DNA of 64,000 nt from Apium graveolens (Eukaryota; Streptophyta; Magnoliopsida; Apiales; Apiaceae). The translations under genes and the position numbers were made by a program. Location of the stretch: NCBI RefSeq assembly GCF_009905375.1, contig NC_133657.1, positions 62,992,503 to 63,056,502 on the forward strand, written 5' to 3'. Below the pieces are notes generated by a model, which saw only the letters and a list, made by a program, of their open reading frames with translations, searched no databases and was not told the origin of the DNA. Of this stretch, positions 12,401-24,316 are shown in pieces; the stretch's first letter is position 1, and each line of letters opens with the position of its first letter.

Positions 12401-12880
12401 GAATCGTTCTTTGTCAGATATTTGGGTTCTTCTCAACAAAGTCAAAAGAAGCTCAGAATTGAATGAAGTTCTTAGAGAAAGGCTCAAGAGTTTGCCAGCA
12501 GGGCTAGTCCTCAAGTGGTCAACAATCCTCATCAGGTAAGATTCTTTAAGTCTGACTGTCTTCAAATCTGCCAGCTCGATTCACAATCTCTTAAAGACTA
12601 CTCAGCTAAGCATCTAGTCTGGATGGAACATCACCTAAGAACTGCTGGATATTCATCCATGTTGAAAACTCAAGCAGCTGATCTGATTCAAGCTTATTGT
12701 GAAAAGAATATTAAAAGGTACAATCAACTCAAGAATAAGCTAAAGACAGTTGGAGTTCAACCAGTCAGGCCAGACATCTTCACTTCAGAAAAGGATCGTG
12801 TCTTTGACAAGGAGTTGCTTCAAGATTTGGAAGAAGGTGATGAGTTGGAAGAAGGTGAAGTCGGAAGAGAAGACAACTGA
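9456..12880 (+). pseudogene. Element B extra ORF downstream of pol, degenerate
   Basis: The start at 9456 (MALNFQIVSHNLVGYF) is shared with copy E. About 1,140 codons ancestrally: an N-terminal globular part (about 270 residues, including YVVDETVVNRALNFP and SCYYAHFLMLIAEH); a long P/S/T-rich middle; a predicted coiled coil (about 11270-11350); a Gly-rich stretch near 11690-11740; an acidic segment; and a helical C-terminus. Stops at 9852, 10278 and 12081 and a 1-nt loss near 12487 break it relative to E. No transmembrane segment or signal peptide is evident, so an envelope role is not supported. Function is unknown; the N-terminal part may resemble the 'putative plant transposon protein' domain, not verified. 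Confidence 0.75.
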
Positions 12881-13141
12881 ATTCAATTAGTTCAAAACTC
12901 AATGTAATATGATTAGAGCTTTATGAATCAAGATAGACTAATGTAGTTACATGTTCAGGCTAGAGGAACATCTATCTTGTATTCACTTGTAAATTTCGTT
13001 TGGAATCTGGAAAATGTTAAACATAATCCAGAACTTTTCTGCTATTTACTTTGCATTACTGTTTATATCTTTTTCTTATTTGTTAGTTGAGTTATCCTCT
13101 AGGTATTTGTTGTTATTGTCTAACAAACAAATTGGGGAGAT
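12881..13141 (+). other. 3' untranslated region and polypurine tract of element B
   Basis: No coding signal. The last bases, AAATTGGGGAGAT at about 13129-13141, form the polypurine tract that would prime plus-strand synthesis next to the 3' LTR. It is interrupted by TT compared with AAATAGGGGGAGAT in E. Confidence 0.65.
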
Positions 13142-14427
13142 TCAAAGGCATATGTCATAGCCTATTTGTTTATTCGAGGATTTAACTCAACTCAAATAAG
13201 GATGTAACAAGTAAATAGTGGTTCTATCGTCAGAGAGATCTCTCAGAGTAATATATGTCAAAGGATTGAGTAACATTTTCTTCTACAGCCTTGATGACTT
13301 AATTCACTGGAAGAAGCTCAAGAAATTGATCAAGCCTCAGTGATATAAATCAAGATTGTGGATTTAATCAAGTGACAGATATCTCGTCAGGGTATCAATT
13401 AATTACAAGGATTTAGTCTGAAGAAAATCAAGAGTATCAAGGTCAAGACATGAAAAAACATCACGGAAGTTAGTCACTCATGAACCAGACAGTACATCGA
13501 GTGTCAACATTGAAGTGGTGGAATTGATTCATAATTGACAGTGATTTTCAGAAGAATGGTTGCTGCTCAAGAGTAGTATTAATTCTCTATTAATTAATTA
13601 AGTCGTATAATTTAATTAAGAAAATAAATTATATCTTCAAAGATTAATTTATTGATTAATTGAATTAATTGATTAATTAATTCTGAATTAATATTATGTA
13701 TTTTCAGAATTGATTTTGAATTAATATTCTATATTAATTCAGCAAGACTTTCTTTTGTATTAGCAAGACAATCGGTATGACAATAAATAGTCATACCGAA
13801 AGTCATGCCAGTTCATTTGATTGTCTTGCCAGTTCATTTAGATTGTCTTGCCGAAAGTCCTATCAGTTCAATTGATAGTCCTACCGAAAGTCTTACCAAT
13901 TCAAAAGATTGTCATGCTGAGCTAAATGGATTGTCTTGCCAATTAAAATCACAGAAGACAATATAAAGCAAAGCAGATCATTTTTCAACAGACAGCAGAG
14001 TATTGAATATCATTCAGCAGAACACAGAACACAGAACAAAAGAAACCTGCAGAGAATTTATTGCAAATTCACAGATCATTTATTTCTAGTATTTATTATT
14101 AAATCCAATCCACTAGAAATACTTTTCTTGTTCTTGTGTAACTATCTAGCGGATCGAAATCCCTAGAACTTAATCTCAAATCGCTTTTAGCATTTGATTT
14201 TTTTATTGCAAAAATAGAAAAAGTTCATGTCGAATTTATTCTAGATTTGTGATAATTGATTTGAGATTAATCCCTTGTAAACGATACCGTTGTTGTAACA
14301 CCTTTCAAGTTTAATAATAATTTTATTTAACTTGAATTTTGTTTCACTTTTTTATTCCGCATTTTATTCGATTAAACGGTATTGTTTGTATTCAACCCCC
14401 CTTCTACAAACATATTGAGACCTAACA
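13142..14427 (+). repeat. 3' LTR of element B
   Basis: 1286 bp, near-identical to 1327-2613. The first dinucleotide has mutated from TG to TC (13142-13143); the end GAGACCTAACA is intact. The TATAAAG box is at 13962-13968. The target duplication CTCTC follows at 14428-14432. Confidence 0.92.
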
Positions 14428-14432
14428 CTCTC

Positions 14433-14785
14433 AATTGCTGCAAAATTACGACAAGTCATCATTAAAATTCACAAAATCTTTTTAAAATCGAGAGTAGAAT
14501 CTTAATAAGGCAAAGTTTTAGCTAAAAAATTATTTTTCAATCATCAGTGAATGAAGATTTGATTTGAAGTGAATGACCAATTCAATAATTGTACAACAAC
14601 AAGGAATCAGCATACTTCTAAATAGTGATTTTATATTTTATCATCATATAATTTGAACTTTTGTGATTTAAATATATTACTTTAAAACCCGTGCGATGCA
14701 TAGACTTGTATAATTTTTTATTTAATTTTTTATTTAATTTTTTTTATCATTATATTATTAATTTTAAATATATTGATAGTTGTTA
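14433..14785. other. Right flank of element B, possible second Helitron-type end
   Basis: AT-rich, no gene. Near 14688 it reads AAAACCCGTGCGATGCATAG followed by ACTTGTAT, reminiscent of a decayed Helitron 3' end but without a clean hairpin or CTRR. It continues the sequence interrupted by B at 1326. Confidence 0.35.
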
Positions 14786-15320
14786 TGGATGAAAACCAGG
14801 GTGTATTTAATGTTAGGGTTCGTGAGCTAAAGGCTCTGTTGACTGCTCTTGTATTTTATGACTTAATCTACCTTTACAAGATGCCTACGTACCTTGCTGT
14901 ATGCTAAGTATCAAGTCAAAAATGTAGTTCTTGATGGTGGGGGTCAGACCCCTTTTATAGGCGTGGGCCGCCTTGAGTTAGATTAGGGTTTGGTGACTTG
15001 GTGAACAAGTTTCCGACTTAGAATGGACTTTGGGGTCCTAGAAAGTAGGGTTTTTCTTCCTTATGGGACTGTGTGGCTTGAATACTACTCTTTTAAGAGT
15101 TTGAATCTGATTTGAACTTATTTTCTCAGCCACAATTTGGGCTAATTTATGAACTACGAATTTAATGATAAATCCTTGGTCTGTGGGCCCTTAAAGCCTA
15201 ATTAATGTTATATTAATTACCTAGCCTTAGTAACCGGGTTTCTCCTTTGAACCAAATCACATATAATTTAAGCGCTATTTATTACGCAATTAGAGTTGTT
15301 TTTATCCCCTAGGAAAACGT
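14786..15320 (-). repeat. Gypsy-type LTR fragment, same family as element I
   Basis: The reverse complement of the LTR at about 63040-63577 aligns here along its length. Shared stretches include GGTGTATTTAATG, ACAAGATGCCTACG, TATAGGCGTGG, GGACTTTGG.GTCCTAG, ATTAATTACCTAG and AACCGGG. The inner LTR end maps to 14786. No primer site or coding sequence is seen beside it, so it is a solo or truncated LTR; the far end near 15320 is where visible similarity fades. Confidence 0.75.
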
Positions 15321-16863
15321 ATAAGATATCGTAGAAGTTGAGTTTCTATATGCCCTTGCATGGTATCATTTTTAGCGTTAAGTGTGGAGTGACATACATA
15401 TTTACAACGATTTTTCCTTTCTTGAGGTCACTTATGTTTTCCCAACTCGTATCACACTTTCTTCTAAGAATGTCAAAATTTTTTAGAGAGGGTTCCTTGT
15501 CCCTTTTAGCGGAACAGATTTGAGTTTCGCGACCTATTCAGCTCCCCGGATATAATTATTCTTATCATTCTAGTTACCATTGTAGATAACTAGAAAATAT
15601 TTTCCTGAAATATCGTTTCCATTTTTCTAATTTTTTTGATTTGTTCTCATTTTTTTTGCTATTTTTCGATCAGGATCCACGACCTGGATTTTGACCAGGT
15701 CAAAATTTTGGCCAGATTTTACATCCTAGTCGAAGTTTTTCGACCATAATTCACGACCTGGATTTCGACTAGGATCCTGGTCAAAATTTTGACCATTTTC
15801 AAGTCTCTAGTCGATTGATTTTGACTTCAAACCACGACCTGAATTTTGACTAGGTTTACATATCTGACGTAAAAGAAACATATATACATGCATTACAATG
15901 TTCTCTCACACAACAATCTAAGTTTCAGTAATCAATAATTTAAATCCAAAAAGTTACATACAGGTAAATCACTAAATCGTATAATATCAACAATCATTAT
16001 CTTTCATATGCATATGTCTCTATATACAGCACACACACGCATATACACTTCAAGATTTAAGACAAGAGGTGTGTAGATTGAGGTTGAAAGTTAGACTTGA
16101 GTATATGAAATAAGAAGAGGAAGAGATCTAATCTTCACGAATTCAACTCTTTGATAAGTTTACGGTAGCTTTATTTAGCTACGTTGGTAATGGTACGATG
16201 TTCAATTGATATTATTGGCTCCAAAGTTGAAGATTGGTATTCATGTACAATTATCCTGAAATGTTGATACTTTTGTCATTTCTTCAATAATTTCAATATC
16301 CAGCAAATCTCTAGTTTAGAAATCTTATCAAATGACCTAACTGCACCCGCTTAAAGCCCAACTTTCCCATACAAAGTCATACAACATAAAACAAATCTAC
16401 AATTTTGAGATCAGGGCCAGTCAAAAACTCGTTTACAAATTTCCATATGTCTTTATAGTAATTTTCCTCAGAAAGTTTCAAAATCGCTTTCAAAAATTGG
16501 GGTAGTTAAAATGATAATGGAGCAGGGGTAATGACGTTGCCTGAAAGAGTTCAACATTTTTTATGATTTTTGTTTTCAAATTTGATAAGGGTTAATGTTG
16601 CTTTTGTCTTCAAAAGAGAGGGCATTATAGATCGATGGGGGAGATGAGGGGTGTTAGTTTGTATTATAGTGGCTTAAATGTTATTAATATTAGAGAAATT
16701 GAATAATGAAATGAAAGAGAGAGCCGAGAAAAAAAAAGATGAAAATAATCTTGTAAATATTATTGTTATATTTTTTGATACTTCCAAATAGTGGAATCAA
16801 CTTTCACTAGATACATATTTTATAAAAATAATTCATAATTACCGTGTAAGTGTTAAGTATACC
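15321..16863. other. Intergenic or unidentified repeat-derived DNA
   Basis: No gene recognised. At 15672-15866 there are three degenerate copies of CACGACCTGGATTTTGAC-like sequence spaced roughly 75-100 bp apart, with inverted CCTGGTC/GACCAGG motifs. The rest is low-complexity AT-rich DNA. It could be part of an unrecognised LTR element. Confidence 0.5.
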
Positions 16864-18000
16864 TAGAGGTGGCCACATGAGCGGGTCGTGCGTGTCGTGC
16901 ATGTTGTGTCAATTTTTGGGGCCGAGTTGCGTACCTCCAGACTTTTGAACGACACATCTTACTAAACGGATCATGCCGAGTTTAGGCCAAATCATGAAAG
17001 GTGAGCTCATGTACAGCTCGCACTTTATACGCATTACACAAGTTAGGATGACAAGTAGCAGAAGTGCAGAAATAGATGACGCGTTCACAAGCGGGTTGGC
17101 TGGGCGAGCAAGGCGGATTGGCGAGTTAGGCGGGTTTTTTTTAAAAAAATAATGCATTATTGTATAAGCATTGTGTTGATCTAATGACCATGAATATTTT
17201 AATTATAATAATAATCAACAATCAATCAGTTGAATAATTTAGTTGTTAATTGTTAAACAATCATATGTTGTGCTAATGCCAGATGTGCAGAATGGAAACT
17301 GGAAAGTTTAAGCAGAATGAAAATGTTGAGTGTAGAGAAATCATCATTGTCTTATTTTTAATTTACTTTCCAAAATTATGTTAAATATTTATCTGAATTT
17401 GATATAATAACATGTGTTAAAATAAATAAAAGAGGACGTTACCTCTATAAATTTTATTAAATAAAAAATGGTACAATTGATTTGAGAGGACTCATTTGTT
17501 CAAAAATGAAACAAACCACATTTACATTTTAAAAAAAATATAAAACAAATAAAATTTGAAAATATAATGTAAAAATATTTTATCATTTCACTATTTGTTT
17601 ATTCAAATTCTTCTTGTTGTTCGCTTGTTGACATGCACGATTCCGATGAAGTGTCCATGGTCATTCAAGTCTCTTCTTCTCCATTCGAGTCATCTTGTTT
17701 CCTTCCTTGTTGTCTTTTCGCGACTTGATCTCAATCTTTTTACAAACACACATTTTTAGCACATCTGGTGCAATACTTGATCTGTTCCAGTCCAACACTC
17801 TTCTATCTACACAAAAAGTGGACTCAGACGCAGTTATAGATGTGGGAACTACTAAAATGTCCCTCACAGTTTTAGCTAAAATCGGAAAGTTGGTTCTCAT
17901 GATTCTTCCACCACGTTAGTATTGAAAATCCTCATCTAACTCATTACCCATCATTGTACAATTGAACCTACTAATATTACTAGTCTTAGGTGGTATAACA
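16864..18000 (-). mobile_element. hAT-type DNA transposon remnant
   Basis: The left end reads TAGAGGTGGCC, a typical hAT terminal start, followed by subterminal GCGGGT-type motifs (about 16880, 17090 and 17117-17139). A minus-strand hAT transposase C-terminus lies at 17661-18000, placing 16864 at the element's 3' end. The 5' half is missing where LTR element D begins at 18024, so D probably inserted here or the element was already truncated. No matching right terminus was found. Confidence 0.6.
17661..18000 (-). pseudogene. hAT transposase C-terminal dimerisation domain fragment
   Basis: The minus-strand frame 17900-17661 contains NFPILAKTVRDILVVPTS, TASESTF and RVLDWNRSSI, which match the conserved hAT dimerisation pattern (PILS-ARDIL, ASES-F, RVLD--RSSL). 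Just upstream (about 17900-17990) NELDEDFQ and, in another frame, WWKNHENQ continue the family pattern, so a frameshift and a stop separate them. The N-terminal BED and catalytic regions are absent. It is a non-functional remnant; the family assignment is strong, the subfamily unknown. Confidence 0.75.
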
Positions 18001-18023
18001 TTTTGAGTTTTAGGAGTATATAT

Positions 18024-19027
18024 TGTTAGGAATATATTGTAGACTTGATGATATGCTACAAAAACACGTTAGTAGATTTGATTAAGTGTATTTATAGCTT
18101 TCGACGGATGATCCTTTATGTCATCTGTTGAAAGAGTAGCTTATGTATTAATAAGTATTTTGTAGCACATTCATGTATATTATAATGCCTTAAAGAAGTA
18201 GAAATTGTAGGACATTCTAAGTCATGTTGACTGCAAAAATGATATGTAAAATAGGTTGGTAAATTGTATATATTAGATGCCTTGTAATTTTACATAAGTG
18301 AAATTGAGTCAGCTGCTATGGAAACACTTTCAACGAATGTTCTTCACAAGGCTTCGACGGATGACCCAAGTCACATCTCGATGGATGATCCAATAGAGTC
18401 TCAACGGATGATTCAATGGAATTTCGACGGATGACAAATTTCAAATAGGAGTTGATAGTGAGTTGACAGTCACATGGGTTGATTACATACAAAAGGAATG
18501 TGGAATCCTGTAATCAGGTTTTATAGAATAAAGAAGCATTTCCATTTTCATGCTTACTTGAAGAAAATCAAAGATATTGAATGGAGAAATGAAATGGCAT
18601 GTGATTAGACAACGACACATTTTGTTTTATTAGTTCGTCTTTTTCACTTGTAACTTGGTAATATATAAACCAAGAGTAGCTAGTAGTAAATTAAGCAATC
18701 AACTAAAGAAATAGAAAAAGTTGTATTTGTAGAGAATTTCAATGTTCTTTATGATTCTACTTGGAAGAAACTGTGTACAATCTTTGTATCACAGAGTTCT
18801 CAAAATATATATCTCTGGTGGATAAGTTTAATCCACCCGAAAGTTTTTAAATCCTTATGTTTAATTACTTTGTGTTTGAATACATCTTTATTTTTATTCC
18901 GCACCTTTGTATATTCAAATATTGATATACTTATATTTGTGAGAAGTTCTTAAAATAAAAAAGAAACCAAGAATTACATTCAACCCCCCTTCTGTAATTC
19001 TAGTTGTTAGATTGTTTGGGAATAACA
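18024..19027 (+). repeat. 5' LTR of element D
   Basis: TGTTAGGAATATATTGT...GGGAATAACA, 1004 bp, homologous to the F LTR (56677-57977 on the minus strand). It carries repeated CGACGGATGA-type motifs (about 18106, 18355, 18380, 18403 and 18425). A TATATAAAC box lies at 18662-18669, and a typical CAACCCCCCTTCTG near the 3' end. Confidence 0.88.
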
Positions 19028-19044
19028 ATTGGTATCACAACGAG
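19028..19044 (+). other. Element D primer-binding site (altered)
   Basis: ATTGGTATCACAACGAGC follows the LTR. It begins like the Met-tRNA site but departs after GGTATCA, unlike element F (GGTATCAGAGC), so it has probably mutated. Confidence 0.7.
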
Positions 19045-19087
19045 CTCTTGACACACAAAGAGTTTAAAGATCAAAGCAATTAACAAC

Positions 19088-21293
19088 ATGAGCATGAAAG
19101 ATGTTGGAGTGAAGATCCCGTTCTTGGATAAAGACAACTATCACCATTGGAAGGTGAAAATGCACCTGCATCTTCTCTCTCAAGATGAAAGTTATGTTGA
19201 TTGCATTGAGGAAGGCCCCCATGTTCCAAGGAAAGCTGTTACAGATACTGAAGGAGCTGTAGGCAATGAGCAAACTATTCTAAAACCTCAAGCAGAGTGG
19301 ACAGATGAAGACATTGAGAAAATACATAAAGATAAAAAGGATATGAACATTCTGTTCAATGGTCTTGATGGAGATATGTTTGATAATGTCATCAACTGCA
19401 AAACTGCTAAAGATATATGGGATACAATTCAAATCATATGTGATGGAACTGAACAAGTGAGGGAAAATAAGATGCAACTTATAATCCAATAGTATGAGCA
19501 TTTTCATTGTGAAGACAATGAATCTTTAAGTGACATCTTTAGTTAATTCCAAAAACTACTAAATGCACCGAAGCTGCATGGAAGGGTCTATCACACTAAA
19601 GATTCAAACCTTAAATTCCTTAGATATCTACCAAAAGAGTGGAAGCCTATGACCGTCTCTCTCAGAAATTCTCAAGATTACAAGGAATTTACTTTAGAGA
19701 GACTGTATGGCATTCTGAAAGACAATGTCATCATTGAAGAAGTTGCTCTAGTGGATGGATTCAAACATAATCTTTTGAGTGTCAGCCATCTTTGTGATAA
19801 GGGCAACTCAGTAACATTCAACTCTGAAGCCTGTGTTGTTACAAACAAGAAGGACAACAAAGTGGTTCTCACTGGAGTGAGAAAAGGAAATGTGTACTTA
19901 GCTGACTTCAACTCATCAAGTGAAAGTTATATTACTTATCTTTTCAGCAAATCAAGTCAAGATGAAAGTTGGCTATGGCACAAGAAGCTGTCCCATCTGA
20001 ACTTCAAGATTATGAATGAATTAATCAGGAAAGATCTTGTAAGAGGCATTCCTCAAGTTGAGTTCTCAAAGGATGGACTATGTGATGTCTATCAGAAAGG
20101 AAAACAAATCAAGGAATTATTCAAAAAGAGGCTTGAATCTACAATTGAAGAACCTCTACAACTTCTGCATATGGATTTGTTTGGACCAGTCAATGTATTG
20201 TCAATCTCAAAGAAAAGATACTGCCTAGTGATTATTGATGATTTCTCAAAGTTCACTTGGACATATTTTCTCAAATCTAAAGATGAAGCTAGTGAAATCA
20301 TTATCAATCACATAAGAAAAGTCAATGATCATCCTGATCTCAAAGTTAGAAGAATCGGGAGTGACAATGGAACTGAGTTCAAGAATTCTGTCATGAGGTT
20401 TTTTTGTGAAGAAAATGGAATCATGCATGAATTTTCAGCAGCCAGAACTCGACAACAAAATGGAGTGGTGGAAAGAAAGAATAGGTCACTTATTGAAGCT
20501 CTAAGGATAATGCTAGAAGAATCAAAGTTACCAATATACTTTTGGGCAGAAGCTGTGAATACTGCATGCTACACTCAGAATATTTCTTTGGACAATCAAG
20601 CAAAATGCATGACTCTCTACCAATTGTTCAAGAACAGGAAGCCAACACTAAACTTTCTTCATGTCTTTGGCTATAAATCCTATATTCTAAGAAACCAAAC
20701 TGAGCAACATGGAAAGTTTGATGCCAAAGCAGATGAAGGTATTTTTGTTGGGTATGCAGTTGGAAAAGCATACAGAGTCTACAATCTCATAACCAACATT
20801 GTTATGGAATCTGTACATGTAGTGTTTGATGATAAGAAGATTGAAGGAGCAAGATGAAGGTTTCCATGAGAGCCTCAAATTTGACAATGTCGAGATGATT
20901 TGTGATGATAGTGAAGATGAAAGAGATCAAGAAAAAATCTCTAAGGACAATGCGGAAGAGTCAACAACAAATGAAGTACATAATTCAATATCTGTCGAAG
21001 ACCAAGTGCATCATTAGTTGAGAGGCAATCTGCATCATCCGTCAAAAGGCAAAGATCAACATCTGTTGAGCCATCAATAGGAGTTGAAAGTCAATAAGAT
21101 CACATACAAAAAGGACCCCAACTTCAAGTCAAAGATCCACAAACTCAGAGGGAGTTTCCTCTAATCAAAACTCAGTCACACATCAAGACAATTATAAGGC
21201 CTCTTCATCTAGAGCTAATATACCACAACAAAGAAAATGGACTAGAGATCGCCCGTTTGAACTTATTACTGGTGATACAACTTCAAGAGTGCA
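19088..21293 (+). pseudogene. Element D gag-pol, first part, degenerate
   Basis: The start at 19088 (MSMKDVGVKIPFLDKD) is supported by F (MNKKDIGVKIPFLDKD). The UBN2-type Gag runs to 19720 with stops at 19490 and 19544. An in-frame junction at 19720/19721 then joins ERLYGILK to DNVIIEEVALVDG, skipping the rest of Gag, the knuckle, the intron region and the protease D-S-G. Integrase follows: the H-H-C-C region (about 19975-20100, second Cys pair altered), GSDNGTEF near 20357, and the C-terminal region. After 20857 the frame is shifted, and the linker ends at 21293 where element C enters. Confidence 0.85.
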
Positions 21294-21812
21294 TGTTAGG
21301 AGCAATTGTTGATATCAAACAGAAACTATCGAGAGCATCAACGGATGATGATTACAAGCATCAACAAATGATGATGACCCGACGGATGTTGATATTCGAC
21401 GGATAATGGTATCAACGGATGATGATGTCAACGGATCATGAAATCAGTATTTGTCATATCAGTTGATCTTTGAAGAGGAAAAGGAAATAGGAAATTCAAG
21501 TCGGTGGAGGACTTTATCTCAAAAGCAATAGTATAGGTTTCCTTGTTGTTAATTGAATATGATTCCTCATATATTGGTAGCTATGCTCTATATAAAGCAT
21601 AAATTAGGTTCATGCTATAAGCATTGCGACATTGTTATATCTTTCGCATAACCAAGCAGCTCTCAAGGATATTTGTTCATCCTTTCGAGAGAGTACTTGT
21701 CGAATAAGTTTTTATAAAATTGATATAAAAACTGTTGATTCTGTTGAAGCTTTGTCTAGTTGATTATATTAACTAAATTCACCCCCCTCTACAGTTGATT
21801 AAGGGCCTAACA
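21294..21812 (+). repeat. 5' LTR of element C
   Basis: TGTTAGGAGCAATTGTTG...AAGGGCCTAACA, 519 bp. The U3 part carries clustered TCAACGGATGATG / GACGGATG motifs (about 21338-21440). TATATAAAG lies at 21589-21597, and the CACCCCCCTCTACAG region precedes the end. Confidence 0.9.
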
Positions 21813-21827
21813 ATTAGTATCAGAGCT
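21813..21827 (+). other. Element C primer-binding site
   Basis: ATTAGTATCAGAGCT abuts the LTR; it is the Met-tRNA-type site with one or two changes from TTGGTATCAGAGC. Confidence 0.75.
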
Positions 21828-21872
21828 TATTGTTAACATAAAAATAGTTTAAGATCTGAAGATTGATCAACC

Positions 21873-24297
21873 ATGTCAGACAAAGGAGAAGAAGAAACAC
21901 AAAATCTGGATCCGAAGCCACAACCCCCAGCCACATCACAGATAAGCAGCAACATGAGTATGTATGAAGCAATCAAGGTGTCCATCCTGAAGGTGCATGA
22001 ATATCTAATCTGGAAGTCAGGATGACCATATGTTTGGAAGCCACATATCCTGAATACTTAAGCAGGATTTATGATGGTCCTCATAAACCAAATGAAGGTA
22101 GTTGTTTCGGTTGTAGGAGAACCAGAGAAGATGATAGACAAAGATAGGAAGGACTACACTCCTAAAGATATCTCGTCTATCATAAAGGATGCTAAGGTTA
22201 GACATATCCTGCACAACAGTCTTGATAGTGTTATGTCCAATAGAGTCATTGGATGTAAAATAGCAACAGAGATATGGGATGCTTTAGAAGTAAAGTGTCA
22301 AGGTACAACTGCTATCAAGAAGAACAGGAGGACAGTGCTTACTCAAGAATATGAGTACTTTGACTCAAGGGACAAGGAATCCCTAACTGAGATCTATGAC
22401 AGATTTCAGAAGTTGCTGAATGACTTATCCCTTGTCAACAAAGAATATGATTTGGAAGACTCAAACTTGAAGTTCTTACTTGCTCTTCCTGAAAAGTGGG
22501 ACTGTAAAGTCACATCAATCAGGGATAACTATCAACTTGACATCACATCTCTAGATGAGATCTATGGAGTCCATAAAACTCATAAACTAGAGATGGAGCA
22601 AAGGAGCAAGAGGAAAGGTTCAAAATCTAGACCAGTTGCACTCAAAGTTGAAGAGAAGCCAAAGGAGAAAGCTTTTTTTACCTACTCCAAAAGGAAAGCC
22701 ATGATTCCTAAGTCAGATACTGAATCATCAAATTCTAATGATGACTCAAATCCTGATACTGAATCAGATACTGATAGTGATCATAACAACAATGAAGATA
22801 TGGATCAAATGGTTGCCTTACTGGTTAGAAGTTTCAAGAATATGGTCTACAGAAACTTCAAGAAAGGGAGAAGATTTTCCAGAAAAGGCTCCAGTTCCTC
22901 AAACTCTGATAAGAGGAATAACAGAAGAGATACTGATTGAAAGGAAGCCAGATCTGAAAAACCTGACAAGTCAAAAGAGAGATGTTACAACTGTGATGAA
23001 CTTCGACACTTTGCAGCTGACTGCAGAAAACCAGAGTTGAGAAGAAATAAGCTTTGATCTCAAAAAAGAGAAACTGGGATGATTCATCAGACTCAGATGA
23101 TGGGATCAATTATGCTCTCATGGCAAATGCTGAAGCTGAGACCAACACTGCTGAATTAAAGGTACCTCAATCTACTTTTGCATTTGATATTGATGATATC
23201 TATTAATTAAGATTATTTCTTAAGACTTTGCATGTTAGATTTAGGGATCAAACCTTAGAGAATAATAGAATCAAGAGTGAAAACTCTATGCTTAAGAAAA
23301 GGAATGATTACCTAGAAACTGAGTTGTTTTCCATGCTAAAAATTCAAAAAGAAAGAGATAATGTCGTTTATGTTAAAGAAAAATTGTTAGAAAAACATGC
23401 TTATCTAGAAAAGGAGTTAGCTAAAGAGAGATAGGTCATTAAACTTTGGACTAACTCTGGAAAAACAAATCAGAAAATCTTAAAAAAGGATTATTGGGGA
23501 TCAGGATATTTAGCTAGATCTAATTCTGATAAGAAAAGTGGAGAAGAAACTGAGAAAATAGAACTAATAAAAACTGATAGTCAGGTCAAATTGAACAAGG
23601 TTCAAATAAAGACCATTAAGTTTAATTCAAGTGCTAATAATGTTAAATGAAGGTACTACCTCAGCACCTAGATCAAACTTAATTACTGAAAAGAATGAAC
23701 AAGTTCACATAAACTCAGTAAATATTGGTTCAAGGACTCAGAAACAGCTTAAGCAAAAGTTGAAGGATTTACACATGAAAGACAAGAGGAAAAGGTCTAG
23801 GAAAAATAGGAATGTCAAGGTAAGTGTTAATAAGAATGGAAACTATGTAACCCCACCTAATGCACCTAGAAAGACCTGTTCAAACTGTGGTAGCACAAAT
23901 CATCCTGCTAATTCTTGCAGAAAGAATAAAGAGATAAAAGTTGTTCCTTCTAAATCAGAGTTTAGGAATAGAACAGCTAGATACAAACCACAGAATCCTT
24001 GTCTTATAAATCAGATTTAGGAATAGAACAGCTAGATATAAACCACAGAATCCTTGTTTTCATTATGGCAGTGTTTGACACTCTATTTGTACATGTAAAG
24101 AGTATCACAATTTGTATTATGATTTTTATAAACTGAAACCCTCTTTAGTTAAAGCAAAATATGTTTCTGCATGTATAAATACTAATAGTAAGAATATTAA
24201 CATAAATTCTGATATAAAATCTTCTGCTGCATATATTAACAAACTTAAAAAGGCCAAAGGATCCAAACAAGTCTGGGTCCTTAAAAACACTAACTGA
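21873..24297 (+). pseudogene. Element C gag with C-terminal extension, degenerate
   Basis: The start at 21873 (MSDKGEEETQNLDPKPQPP) follows the primer site. A frameshift and stops near 22020-22060 interrupt the N-terminus. The Gag core runs 22071-22940 (Q-EYEYFDSRDKESLTEIYDRFQ; acidic S/D/N stretch near 22700-22800). The first knuckle, CYNCDELRHFAADC, lies near 22982, in a frame after a stop. From 23162 the extension has a coiled coil (about 23228-23430), a second knuckle CSNCGSTNHPANSC (about 23878) and a third, damaged one (about 24055). It ends VWVLKNTN and TGA at 24295-24297. The tail form matches G and resembles F and B. Confidence 0.8.
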
Positions 24298-24316
24298 TTC
24301 AAATTACTGATTGCAG
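23162..24316 (+). other. Candidate intron spanning the Gag extension and stop (element C)
   Basis: GAATTAAAG|GTACCTCAA at the donor and ATTGCAG|GGTGACAGG at the acceptor, both phase 0 (ELK|GDRRNALILDSG). It is 1155 bp long. The Gag stop is 19 nt before the acceptor. Removal would fuse Gag to protease in frame. The arrangement matches B, F and G. Confidence 0.55.

Larger units (their letters stand above)
1327..14427 (+). mobile_element. Complete Ty1/copia LTR retrotransposon B (13.1 kb, SIRE/Maximus-like layout)
   Basis: Order: LTR (1327-2613), Met-tRNA primer site, gag-pol (2710-8213), hairpin-rich spacer (8214-9455), a large extra ORF (9456-12880), polypurine tract and LTR (13142-14427). 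It is flanked by CTCTC duplications. The integrase-RT-RNase H order is that of Ty1/copia. The great length and the extra ORF downstream of pol recall the SIRE/Maximus lineage; the lineage name is inference. Coding regions carry several stops and two frameshifts, so the copy is not autonomous. A by-eye LTR comparison gives about 27 substitutions in about 1,287 bp. Element E is a closely related copy. Confidence 0.93.

Noticed and set aside
17010..17157. Minus-strand frame near the hAT end
   Set aside because: Falls in subterminal repeats; no match to hAT transposase.
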